A DNA stretch of 64,000 bases from Xestospongia muta (lineage: Eukaryota; Porifera; Demospongiae; Haplosclerida; Petrosiidae). Made by a program: the position numbers and the translations under genes. Where the stretch lies: positions 6,280,920 to 6,344,919 of the forward strand of contig OY848923.1 of NCBI GenBank assembly GCA_963693285.1, read 5' to 3'. The notes beneath the pieces are model-generated. The model was not told the origin of the DNA and searched no databases. It saw only the letters and a program-made list of their open reading frames with translations. Below, piece after piece: positions 1 to 11,525 of the stretch; within the stretch, counting starts at the first letter, position 1; each line of letters begins with the position of its first letter.

Positions 1-530
1 ATGTCTGCCTCTCATCAGTTATATGAGCATAATGCATAACTAAACCAGTAACTGGCTTGTTGAGCTCAAAAGAACTGAATACTGATATGTAACATATACC
101 ACTAATAGGTGTGCTACCTACTCAAATTTGCCCATACCCCACAAACCTTGAGCAGCTACTTCAAAATACAGGCTCTATTGGTGTGATGACCTCTCCAGGG
201 ATGACAAGTCTTAACATTAACCCAAATTCTTCCAATACTGGTATTAACTCATGTTCAGTGTGAATATAGTAGAGACAGAGCTTCTCTTCCACTGTCACCA
301 TTCATTCAAATGAGTCTATATAACATTAACAGTACATTAGTAAAGTACTACATATGATAGGTATAGGTTACCTGATATGTTAGTGTAATTCCAATAGTCA
401 CATTGGATAGACTTATCACTGAAGTTAGTAGAGACTTGTATCTTGTCTTGTAGATCAAGTAAACCTAATGATAAGTCATATTTATGTCCAAATCATACAT
501 AGACAGTTATTGTGTTTAATTTAGTGTATC
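1..530 (-). pseudogene. Decayed partial copy of the ZU5-region exons of the kelch/ZU5 gene
   Basis: Read on the minus strand, this stretch closely follows the sequence at about 7430-7950, which is exon 9, intron and exon 8 of the intact kelch/ZU5 gene. The similarity covers the ZU5-like domain, the intron and the exon corresponding to 7786-7878 (here about 372-465). The copy is broken. One base is missing near position 37, about 7 bases are lost near 120 where the intact gene encodes the PEGS part of the domain, and two 6-base insertions lie near 217-233. The first two changes shift the frame. Similarity fades after about 530, and the copy runs off the left edge of the window, so more of it may lie outside. 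It is probably a tandem-duplication relic of the gene 7 kb away. Confidence 0.7.
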
Positions 531-1102
531 TCTTTGTTATTACTAAGAAGATAGTACTTGTTATACATCCACCAATCCATTCATAAATAGATTCATTTAT
601 TCATCCATCTGTCCACCTCTCATTCATCCATCAATCCATTCATGAAGTACATGTACATGTACAAGTCTTACCAGGAATGTCATGTTTCAAAAGTAATGAA
701 CTGTTAATTACAACAATAATTAGTACCTGTAGTCTTTTGAGAACCCCTGAATGAGAGTAGTTTGTGAAGATAACTGACAACATCTGATATGATATGTAAA
801 ATAAAGTAATGAAATGTTAATTACAATAATAACTATAATTATAGTACCTGAAATCATTAGTAATCTCCTTGACATAAGTAGAAAAAGAATCTGGATATAT
901 GATACACTAATAGCCATGTCACTTCGATATCACATGATAAGTTTTATTTGATGCTTACTTTGTGTACTACTGTGTGCCTTGTCTACAAAGCTGTAATAAA
1001 AGAAACACTTAGGTATAATTATATGCTATAATTCTCATCCTTATAAGGAATTTTTAGAGTCATTCCTATAACTGTCCTTACATTTAGAACACTCACTACA
1101 TT

Positions 1103-1634
1103 TTGTCCTATCAGAACATCATATTCCTTTTTTGATGTGTGTTATATTATCCATATGACATGGCTACTATTCTGCTTTAATCTGTGACTGCTATCTATGA
1201 TGTTGTCCTATCAGGATATCATATTCCTTCTGGGGTGTGTGCTATATTATTCATATGACATGGCTACTATTCTGCTTTAATCTGTGACTGCTATCTATGA
1301 TGTTGTCCTATCAGGATATCATATTCCTTCTGGGGTGTGTGCTATATTATTCATATGACATGGCTACTATTCTGCTTTAATCTGTGACTGCTATCTATGA
1401 TGTTGTCCTATCAGGATATCATATTCCTTCTGGGGTGTGTGCTATATTATTCATATGACATGGCTACTATTCTGCTTTAATCTGTGACTGTTATATCTAT
1501 GATATTGTCCTATCAGGATATCATATTCCTGCTGGAGTGTATGTTATATTATTCATATGACATGGCTATTATTCTGCTTTAATCTGTGACTGCTATCTAT
1601 GATGTTGTCCTATTATGATATCATATTCCTGCTG
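1103..1634. repeat. 100-bp minisatellite, about 5.3 copies
   Basis: A 100-base unit beginning TGTTGTCCTATCAGGATATC repeats head to tail from about 1103. Copies begin near 1103, 1201, 1301, 1401, 1503 and 1605, the last one partial. Copies 2-4 are nearly identical; the first and the last two are more divergent. The unit is AT-rich and has no long open frame. Apart from it, 531-1798 holds nothing I recognise. Confidence 0.9.
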
Positions 1635-1798
1635 GATTCAAGGAAAGGTTTCCTAGACCCTAGACTACATGTTTATTGGAGTGTTTTCGTCAACGTTTCT
1701 TACTATGGTGAATGTATTAGCTCTGTAATTATGGTTGCACATTCATTCCCAAATAATTTAACTTTTTATAATATGATAAAGTTTAACCCTTTAAATTA

Positions 1799-2347
1799 GG
1801 CTGTGTCTAGAGTGCCGGTAATCAGACCCTATACTTTAATGTGAAATTAATACATTAAGGTTCCAATGTTTAAGATTGCTTTCTTTCACCATTCACATTT
1901 ACATTTATAAACAAGCCATTAGAAGAGTCAAGCTACTAAATTTATTTTCTATGACCTTAAAAGTAGATTGTGTCTTCCACAGCTGTTTTTCCTAAGATAA
2001 ATGTTGTAGCAACCATCTTGCTACACAATATTGGGCGTGGTGAGAGTTAAACCAAATATCATGTAGATAATATATTCAAGAGGAGACAATATCTGAGAAA
2101 CTGCTGATCAAATTAATACAATGAAATATCATTTACTTCAAAAGTCACATGAAAAATGTGCCATGAAGTTAAGTATATCTACATTGTTTTGAGTTATTTT
2201 AAATTTCTGATTACCGGTAATTAAACCCAATACTTTAATGCAAAATTAATGCATTTTAGTTTCAATGGTTAAAGTTTAGGGTCTAGGATATAGTTGTAAT
2301 TTCATATTAAAGTATGGTGTTCTATTACTGACACACTAGGCACTGCC
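1799..2347. mobile_element. 549-bp MITE-like foldback element with 9-bp target duplication
   Basis: The ends are inverted copies of each other: the left end starts GGCTGTGTCTAGAGTGCCGG, and the reverse complement of the right end starts GGCAGTGCCTAGTGTGTCAG. Similarity continues for about 55 bases through the ACTTTAATrTGAAATT motif. The flanks TTTAAATTA (1790-1798) and TTTAAATCA (2348-2356) look like a 9-bp target-site duplication with one mismatch. A second, direct copy of the left arm lies at about 2212-2275 inside the right half. There is no coding capacity. An 8-9 bp duplication fits hAT- or Mutator-like non-autonomous elements, but the superfamily is not established. Confidence 0.65.
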
Positions 2348-2514
2348 TTTAAATCAATACTATTACATTATCCTAACAAATATAATTACAATGAATATAC
2401 GAAATTGTTACATAATCCCAAAAAATGAAAAATAACTAATTTAAAGCAAGAGCATAACACTGACCAATAACCATCCACTAATGTCACATCATCTACTATC
2501 TCTCTTTTATATTA

Positions 2515-2976
2515 GTCTGATCCCCAGGCTGTCACACATCCACAAATGAAAAGGCAGTCTGGTGCATTTACTTCAAATTCTTTGGGTTCTAGTGTCATTA
2601 ACGTGACATTAGCGATCACATGACCTTGTGGAAAAAGGCATGATTGTTACAATTTGACATCTCTTAGGAATGGCTGATGTAACAAACTTGTTTGTGTATT
2701 TCTTTTGTGGAAAGGATATCTCATGTACTAGTAATATAAGAATGATTAATAGTGTTTTAACCCATAATTGACCATCGCTTAGGTTTAATCTTACCATTTC
2801 AAACACAGAGTTTATAATTGTAACAACTGTATCTTCAGGAATGATAATTTTTAGTCTCAGACATCAGATTGGATGAAAGTTGCCATGTTATGCTGATGAT
2901 TCTAGGACCAAGACTTAGAAGCGAATACAACAGACTGCCTTTTTGCTGAGGGGATGTGACAGTCTGGAGATGAGAC
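2515..2976. mobile_element. 462-bp MITE-like element with TA flanks (Tc1/mariner-like)
   Basis: The left end GTCTGATCCCCAGGCTGTCA matches the reverse complement of the right end, GTCTCATCTCCAGACTGTCA. The inverted similarity extends about 50 bases to the GGCAGTCTG motif. Both sides are bordered by TA (2513-2514 and 2977-2978), the target duplication typical of Tc1/mariner-type elements. No transposase reading frame is present. Confidence 0.55.
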
Positions 2977-2978
2977 TA

Positions 2979-5062
2979 TGCATGATAGCCTCAAATTTAT
3001 GACACACTCTTTAATCAGTTTCTCATTGATGATGCAATATTTGATCACGTTTTTAGCCTAACTAACTGTAAAAATGCTTGATATGAACTGAGATAGTGAG
3101 TGATGTCAGATTGAGACATTGTCTACTTTTGGTACGAATTACACGTAACTATTTCTTTTTCCCTGACCTTCAAATTTTTGGTATGTCAAGGCAATGCTGT
3201 CATTTACTGCAGTCTTTAGATTTATGAGGAGAGTTATCTCCATATCTTCCATGTTTTTCCCTAGTACATTGAATATGAGTAATAAATAGTTGAATTAGTT
3301 TGTTATAATGTACTTGACTCCCTTTGATATCAAGTTCACTGCTTATAGTTGTGCTCTCTGCACAAGAGGTCATATTAGAGGATAAAGTATCTAAATATAA
3401 TAGTATTATTAAATATGTGTTTGTAAACATATCTCTCATCTGTTGTGTTAACTTGAGTTGGTTTTGTGGTAATAATGTTTGTGCAGACTATAAATAAGAA
3501 TATTAAATATAAGTATAGAAATTCTCAACTAATACTTTCCTCAGTTTATCAGCTTTCTTTCCCACTAGGCTTTGATGTCACCAATCATTTCTATTGTGAC
3601 CTTCTACTTTTCAGTTATTTCTTGAAGATAAATGATATATATTAGTACAGCCGTAGGTCAATGGTTCTAAAACTTTTAAGGCAATTCTAATATTCTGTCC
3701 TTCCTGTGAATGAACAAGCATTTGTGAAAACTAAATATACAAGTCACTGTAAATATAATTATTTGTATCTGTGGCTTGACTTGATATATTTCAAGATACG
3801 TAACAAGAAAGAGGAATTGGGATTTGTCTTTGTCCGGTTATCTACTTTAACTATAAGTTTTCTTGATCACATTTGCTAAGTTGGCAAGAACACTAAGCTC
3901 TATAAATATGATTAAGAATGTCAGATTTTGTTGAGATATATGAACAATTTGTAATGATATCAGGTTGAGAATGAGGACACATTGTATGTATTACACGAAG
4001 CTTTAAGACTCACTCTTTTAATTTCTTGTATATCTGTAATTCCCTTAGACACTAATTAAATATTTTTCATTAAGTTTAGGATGAACATGTTTTGTATACA
4101 ATGTACCTTATTGTGTTGGATGAAATACATGATGTACCTCTTCATTATTAGAAGGACAAAGTATTTAGTTACTGTACTTATGTTTTCTTTCATTAGGAGA
4201 ATGATGTAGTATCAACAAATTTCTCTTTTTTATGTCTTGATGAAAGACTAGAAGCTTCAATCTACCTTGATCACATTGTGATTATATGCAGATCATCAAT
4301 TTCAACTTAATTATTATGATCTTGGAAGAGAATGATAATCTTTTTATAGAGGACATCATATCAAAAGTTGACTTAGTATTGACTTTGTGTTTATCAAGAA
4401 CACACAACCATAGTATAATAATTTTATCCACCAATTTTAGACCTATAGCCCAAATAGAAACAAAATCCATCACTAATTCTTAAACAAAACAAAATTTTAT
4501 AGATGATGTTGACAGTTCAATAGTGTACTTGACTTTCTCTCCTTAAATTGAGTGAATTCAGTCACAGTAACAAAGATTTTAATTATTCATGACTTCCTTT
4601 ACTGCTACTAACATTTGACCAATGTACTCCTTGATACACAGAAATAATCTGGAACTGGGTGATACCAAACATTTAAAACCAATAGTGTATAGTATTAACA
4701 ATGCTATTCCTTTAGTTTCCTAGGTATACAGTATGTTTTCAATATAATAATACAATAATGTTCTCTTCTTATTATGGACAGTGTGTTGAATACTATTTAA
4801 ACATCATAAAAGTGAGCAAGAAAGAGTTTTGTGGTAAAACATCCAATCCTTTTGCAAGATAGATATACATGTGCTATTTTTGTAGACACCTCTCTTACTT
4901 ATCATTTCAGCATCATATATTAGTAAAAGTATAAACATTTATAATCTAGAAAAAAGCTAAATTATCTAAAATTATCTAAAAAAGCACTATTACCAAATTT
5001 TGTCATTAATCAGCAATCACGGTTCATAACCTCTATACAATCATTGTTCCAAAGTGCCTTTA
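2979..5062. other. Gene-poor AT-rich intergenic stretch
   Basis: No coding region, RNA gene or clear repeat could be supported here. Short open frames on both strands at about 4282-4483 overlap each other, have low-complexity composition and lack splice signals or family resemblance, so they are not called. Confidence 0.6.
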
Positions 5063-5490
5063 TTAAGCTTCCATTTCCTTTAACTCTGTAATTATAGCCT
5101 TTTGTATATATAATAAACGTTTTGCTGTCTCTAAATTAAACTGTCTGGGTAAATCTCTTTCTCTTTGTTGTAAGAGCTGTGTCATTGACTCTACCTCTAA
5201 TGTCTTTGCCTTGCTCATTCTATCCAATAATTTCAGCCTCTCTGTTCATATTAGGTACATAATTGTGTATTATATACTTGCTATAAAGCTACTTACTGGA
5301 AGAATTAGTTGTTTACCATTAAAAGCTATTTGCTTTTATTGCAATGACCAGATAAGATAGAATAAAACTAGTCTCATCATCGTATGTAAGATGATACACC
5401 TTCTGACCTTAGATATCAGATCATGTACTACTTACCTAGCTGATGAATCAGACTACCTAGCTTGTTTTCTGTAGTCAATTGCACTACCAT
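5063..5490 (-). CDS. Possible 77-aa small coiled-coil protein (two exons), or terminal exons of a longer gene
   Basis: Two minus-strand exons, 5436-5490 and 5063-5241, join in phase across an intron with donor GTAAGT and acceptor ACAG. They give a 77-residue frame starting MVVQLTTENK and ending KEMEA before TAA. The product is rich in Leu, Lys, Glu and Gln, with a run LLQQRERDLPRQ, and looks helical. An in-frame TGA lies just upstream of the ATG, which supports a true start unless an acceptor lies between them. AATAAA overlaps the stop codon. I do not recognise the family. The gene lies 258 bases downstream of the kelch/ZU5 gene on the same strand, so these exons could instead be an alternative 3' end of that transcript, although the phases I tried do not fit. 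Confidence 0.45.
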
Positions 5491-5748
5491 GTCATCTCAG
5501 TGTACATGGGATAGGCTATGTAGTGATGAAGCCAATTTAATAAAATATTATTTCTTTGACATAATAAAATATCATATAATGCATACATTTCTCTTAGAAC
5601 TCCTGTAGTAAAACAGTAACTGTAAGAATTCATCAATGATTCAAACACCATGTAAATAATTATCTTAAGATAAGTTACAAAGACAAAACTTTTTAATTTG
5701 ACAGCAACAAAATCCACTCTCTCTTTAACTAATAACAATACTAATGAC

Positions 5749-6623
5749 CTACAAAAGATCATGTTCCATGTTCTCAGCTACAAATCTAAATACCTCTAAT
5801 TTCTTTAGAACATTAATTAATTTTGACAATGATTGGGGCTGTGTGTTAATAGTGCTCATTAAACCTTTCATTAGTAGGACACCTTTTTCCATATCAGTCT
5901 TTGCAGCACTGTCTGTAGCACTATTATAACAGTCTAATGTAATAAATTGAGCACTGAACAGTTCATTTGCTAGAGGTAATCTGTTATTAGAATCAGAAAC
6001 AAGACATGATAATTTGGCATAATGTGTCCTAAAAACATCTTGTGGTAAGAGGTGTTGATCTGTGGATTAAAAGGCTCTATTAAATATTTTTTTCAATGAC
6101 AACGTGATATACATGTATCCCATATAGGATACTGGGAAGCTTGTTAGTATCCTAAGTATTATATTAAGTCAATACTCACCTGTAGTTGAATGCTTTGCAC
6201 CTTCATCATGAGCAATAGATGAACCTGAATAGAAAAAAGAAAACATTCAGTAAATATCTGTCACAATATGTAGAATTAATGGCTTCATCTTTCAAATTAC
6301 AAATATTTATTCTTTGTTAAAACATTATTTCATAATCACTTACTATGTGTATAGTCAGTGACCAGAGATTCACTATAAATGACAACTTTAGGTGGACTAC
6401 TGTCAGCAGTAGTGAGTTCAATACCCTCAATAGATAGAGGACACTCAAGTTCTTCTTTAGTGTTAGGATCACCATGTATTAACACACGAATGTAAGGAAG
6501 ACTAGCACTACTTGACTGATTGAAGTCATCAATAGCTCTTTTACTGATCTAAAAAAATCACTACTTTTAAAAGACACGTTTAGTTGTTTATATAATGTGA
6601 ATTTATAAGTCATGTATATATAA

Positions 6624-6707
<84 letters not shown>

Positions 6708-9700
6708 CCAACATTGAAGTGTTTACTTACCACAGGAGGAATAAGTAAAGGTTTCACTTTCCAACCTTTGGTCATACTCTTATCAAATCCTGATAACATT
6801 AATATTTGTTCTCTTTCTATTTGTTTTTCTGATAGTTTCTCCTGTTCTTGTGATGGCTTAGTGGTAAAATGAAATCTAAAGTTAGAATGTTCTATCCCAA
6901 ACTTATCACTTGATGTCAGTTCTTGTACAAACTAGAGACAATTATTATATAATGGACATACACAGTATTATGTTACTTTGGAGTAATCAATATCTTGAGT
7001 AACAGCAAAGTTCATGTACCAAGTCTTTGGACCAATACTTTTGTAACAAACATAAGCTTGATAGTCAATATTGGGAAGTGGAATAGTATCAACTAAATAT
7101 GAATTAATTTCTGAAACAAATAAGTTATTTATTTTTACCTTCTATCTGATGATGACTAGCAGCTGCATCAGCTAAGCCATGGCCAATCAATCCCCCTGCT
7201 ACAACTCCAGCAACAACACCTCCTGCTCCTAGTGCAACACCACTGACCACAGCAGCTGCTCCACCAACTACAGCACCACTAATAACAAGTACTATAGCTA
7301 GTAAAGAGAACTGTTTGAGAGATATAGTGGCATATTGAGACTCAGAGGAGAATGATCCTCCTGGTAGGTAGTCAAACGTAAAGGGTTGACCAGATTTAGC
7401 AGTAACAAAATGTAGATATTGTGTCTGTCTCTCATCAGTTATATGAGCACAATGCATTAACTCAACAGTAACTGGTTTATTGAGCTCAGACGAACTGGAT
7501 ACTGATATATAACACACTCCACTGATAAGTGTGCTACCTTCAGGGAACTCAAATTTGCCCGCACCCCATAAACCTTGAGCAGCTACTTCATAAATAGACT
7601 CTATTGGTGTGATGACCTCTCCAGGGATGACAAGTCTTAACCCACATTGTTCCAATATTAACTCATGTTCAGTATGAGCATTGTAGAGACAAAGCTTCTT
7701 TCCTACTGTCACCATTCCTTCAAATGAGTCTATATAACATTAACAGTACATTAGTAAAGTACTACATATGATAGGTATAGGTTACCTGATATGTTAGTGT
7801 AATTCCAATAGTCACATTGGATAGACTTATCACTGAAGTTAGTAGAGACTTGTATCTTGTCTTGTAGATCAAGTAAACCTAATGAAAGTCATATTTATGT
7901 TCAAATCATACACAGACAGTTATTGTGTTTAATTTAGTGTATCAATACGTCTGTCCATTCATCCATACACATCCATCTATCTATCCATTGACCCTATATA
8001 CATACATGTACATACATACACATGTACACTCACTCTGTTGCTTAGATTGTAGTGTTGTCATGATCTTATCCTTCTTTTGAAGTTCAGCTATATAGCGGTA
8101 ATTCTCTTGTACTATAGTGAAGTAAGTAACAACACTTAGTGAAATACAGTTTGTTTGTTCAATACATGAACAGGTACATGAATTGACTATCCTTTGTTTT
8201 GTCTATTTATTTATTTAATCATTCATCTGCCCATACTTTCATTAGTCCATATGTAACATTCATCCATCCATCCTACCTTGTTGATATTCAATCTCTAATA
8301 GTCTCTCTTGAAGACTCTTTATAGTTTCCTGTGCTACTAGCAGTTCCTTATGATAGTTAGATTGAAGTTCTTTTTCCTGCGAATTTTCTTTCCTGTAATC
8401 CTTTTCCAATTTCATTTCACATTTTCTCACATCATAGGTTACCTTGATAACTCTTAGTGCATTAGAGTCTAGTACAAACCCTACTGACCATTGACTATCA
8501 TTGAGGACTATATGAGAGAACACAACAGTACTAATGTCAGTATACAATGTAGTACTACTAGTATAACATATATGATAGTAATAAGACTATACTATGTAGT
8601 ACATAACAGGGTCACCTGTTATATAACAGTACATGTATTATACACTACATGTAACATTACCTATACTTACATGATGTACATATAATAGTAACTAAAACAT
8701 ATAAACAATACTACACATGTAGTCACAAATGTATACACACAATGTTAGTAATACTACCAGTTTGATGTAGACTGAATTGAATGTACACATAATAAAGGAA
8801 GTATTAATTGTTATCATTAAATGAGTACTTACTACATCAAATATCTATAACTTATGGGAGTTAAATATATGTGGTCATTAGGTAATACATTTCTATTTGT
8901 ATACATTCAACAGAACTATTATAACTATATGTGTATATACATGTATGTAGTTCTTATGATATATAATATCAAGTTAACATTGACCACACCTACTAACAGA
9001 ATTACAGAGGTAAAGTTTAAAGGAGAAAGTAAAATATATTACCATATGATAATAGCCTCTACCACACCCCCTTAATAATCTATACAATATCCATTGTGTC
9101 TTATGTTACATGTAGTCAATGTAATATCTATATTGTATGTGTAATGACTTACTTACCTAGTTCAAACAACATTGTTATATTGGGATCTCTAATAGCTGCA
9201 CCTTGAAACTGTACTTTACCACCTACAACTATTAACCACACACAATGTGGTCCCATGATAAATGTTGATAGAGAGTGAGTATATCTTTCAGTGACAGAGT
9301 CAGGTAGATTAATCTGTAGTATGTAGAGATATAAATATTATTACATCATTTTATATACAGATTGTAGAGCTATATTACAGTAATAGTTATTGGTATGATA
9401 GTAAAACTGACAATTACTTGGTAACTTGTTAGAAAGAGAATCATCAAAAATATTAACTTATAAAATAATATCATTTTAATATTATATTTATTTATGCTTG
9501 TTCTGTTTAAGACATTTTTCATAGTCCATGGGAATAACAATACAATGGTAAGCTTAATTATACTAAAACAGTTTAGATGCATACTTCATTATATTAAAAA
9601 AGTAACATTCCTAGCAAGCACTGATACATACTAAAAAACAGGTCATAACTGTAGTTCAAGTGAACCCACCTACATAAGCCCAATGTCCTAAAGTCATCTA

Positions 9701-11525
9701 GTTAATTTTATAATCTCTACTTTAAGTAAACTGTAATTTTGTACAAAGGTGATAATTATGATAACAATAAAGATAACAACATATTATAGTATATCAGTAG
9801 TAAATGGATATGATTTATTATACTTCTAAATATATGGACAGTTACATGTACTAACTTAGTAACTATCATTGTACAATAAATTATAGGTAATATGGTATAT
9901 TATCAATGATATACCTTTGTCCATGACTTCTCATTAATATCCAGTATCCAACAGTCCTTTATTGTTTTGTTTGTCCTGTCCATTCCACCAATCATTACTA
10001 GTATAGGTGATATTGATCCAGTGATAATACTGGCAGCATGGCCCCACCTTTCTTCTGGCCATTGTACTACTAGGCCAGGTTTAAATATAGTCTGCCAGTG
10101 CTAGATAGACAAAATTAATGAACTCAACTAACACTCATTATATAACATGTTATTAGCCAGTGTATGAATGATAATATAACTTACCACTGTATGGTTAAGG
10201 ATATCCATTATATAGAGTGTATTAGAATCTTTACCTTCAACTGAACCACCAAAGATGATTGCTCTTGTATTGTTTATTGCTTCCATAACAAAGTCACTAT
10301 TAGGTGGCATACACTGTCCACTGATCTCAGGTATGATCCACTGACCTAAAAGGAGTACACATTCATATAGAAACCATTGAATTTTATTAACCAGTGCTAC
10401 TACAATGGGTACAACTGATAACACTCACTATCTATCTATCAAACTTAGTAATGACCTTTAATAATTACTGAATTATAAACTACAATATAATGTTATGATA
10501 ATAGAATATACTAATATATTATAATTTTAATTTATATGTACTATAGTTATATAATGTTAGTACTTAATATAACTAGTACAGAGAACATATAATAATACAT
10601 CATATAATAATTACATGTAGTGACACTGACTGTAATAAGTGATATCTGATAGTATAATATGATATATTAATGTTATTACCTGTTGTAAGGTCATAGATAT
10701 TTTGTTCATTAGTAGATACTCTACCATCAGGATACTGATAATATTGAGCCTGTGATAATTGTATAGAGGGTGGGAATCCATAACCTCCAATAACCAGAAG
10801 ACAATGATGTCCTGATTGTTCACTTGACATAATACCACCACTAGCTCTCTTCATCACTGTTATACTGTCATCAGTAGGTTGTAGTTGGGTCCAGGTGAGG
10901 GTAGAAATATTTAATTCGTTGAGACTGTTGTGGTAACAGTGGTTGTGTTGACACCAACCACCGAAATAATAAATTTTGTTATTTGATGAAGTACATAGGT
11001 ACTCTTTCACCCCTAGAGGGGGATAGCCACTGGTTGGTCTAGAGTTCCATATGTCAGTGGTAATGTTGAATATAGCAATCTGTGACGTCAATCTTCTCTT
11101 CTCATCATTATTGTGTACTGATGGTAGATCATTACCACCCCACAGGTACAGGTTATCTCCTATCACTTGAGTCCTATGGTCAACTCTTCTATCGAGTTTG
11201 TATTGTCCTGTAGAGAATGATATGTACCATATCTTGAGATCAGGTTACAGTATAAGGTAATATACCTACAGTATGCCATCATATCTACTACAAGACTTGT
11301 ACAAAGGCTTTACTAATTATATACTTGACATATACTTCACAAACCTAACCCTCATCTTCTACTATATATTATGATACATGTAGTCCATACATTATACTAG
11401 TCTCATTAGGTAGACACTCACTATAGAGAAAAAGGGTGTAGTTAGTGAGACTACATAATACCTACAAGTGTAGATATTGTACTACTACTAACATGACATC
11501 TAGTAACATTACCTGAAGTAGCCAT
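5749..11525 (-). CDS. Kelch / coiled-coil / ZU5-like / CARD-like protein, 977 aa, 14 exons
   Basis: Exons on the minus strand are 11513-11525, 10680-11207, 10185-10345, 9915-10100, 9157-9313, 8277-8507, 8034-8111, 7786-7878, 7139-7729, 6977-7110, 6731-6931, 6344-6548, 6180-6224 and 5749-6059. Every junction is GT-AG and the phase is continuous to a TAG stop. Residues 1-348 hold kelch-type repeats (motifs YYFGGW, LLVIGGYG, LVMIGGMD, IIFGGS, IVVGGK). Residues 350-450 are charged and helical, probably a coiled coil. About 500-595 resembles a ZU5 domain (LRLVIPGEVI...GLWGAGKF). About 621-672 is a glycine-rich hydrophobic segment that could be a membrane segment or glycine zipper. The last 100 residues have the leucine spacing of a CARD/death-fold domain. 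ZU5 plus death-fold recalls PIDD, UNC5 and ankyrin; the kelch fusion suggests a sensor or adaptor. The start MATS is a 13-base exon and the least certain part. Confidence 0.8.
6614..6709. repeat. (AT)n microsatellite in an intron
   Basis: A run of nearly pure TA dinucleotides lies in the intron between exons 11 and 12 of the kelch/ZU5 gene. It creates spurious Tyr-Ile reading frames on both strands. Confidence 0.95.
8741..8820. repeat. Intron segment shared with 13231-13315
   Basis: The sequence from CAATGTTAGTAATACTACCA through TGTACACATAATAAAGGAAG, inside an intron of the kelch/ZU5 gene, recurs at 13231-13315 with only a few differences. It is either a dispersed repeat or a footprint of local duplication. 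Confidence 0.75.

Noticed and set aside
4282..4483. Overlapping open frames on both strands
   Set aside because: Low-complexity AT-rich sequence, with no family resemblance, splice signals or promoter context.
6479..6872. Open frames of alternating Tyr-Ile on both strands
   Set aside because: They are translations of the (TA)n microsatellite in an intron and its flanking exon read in part; the real coding exons are in the gene at 5749-11525.
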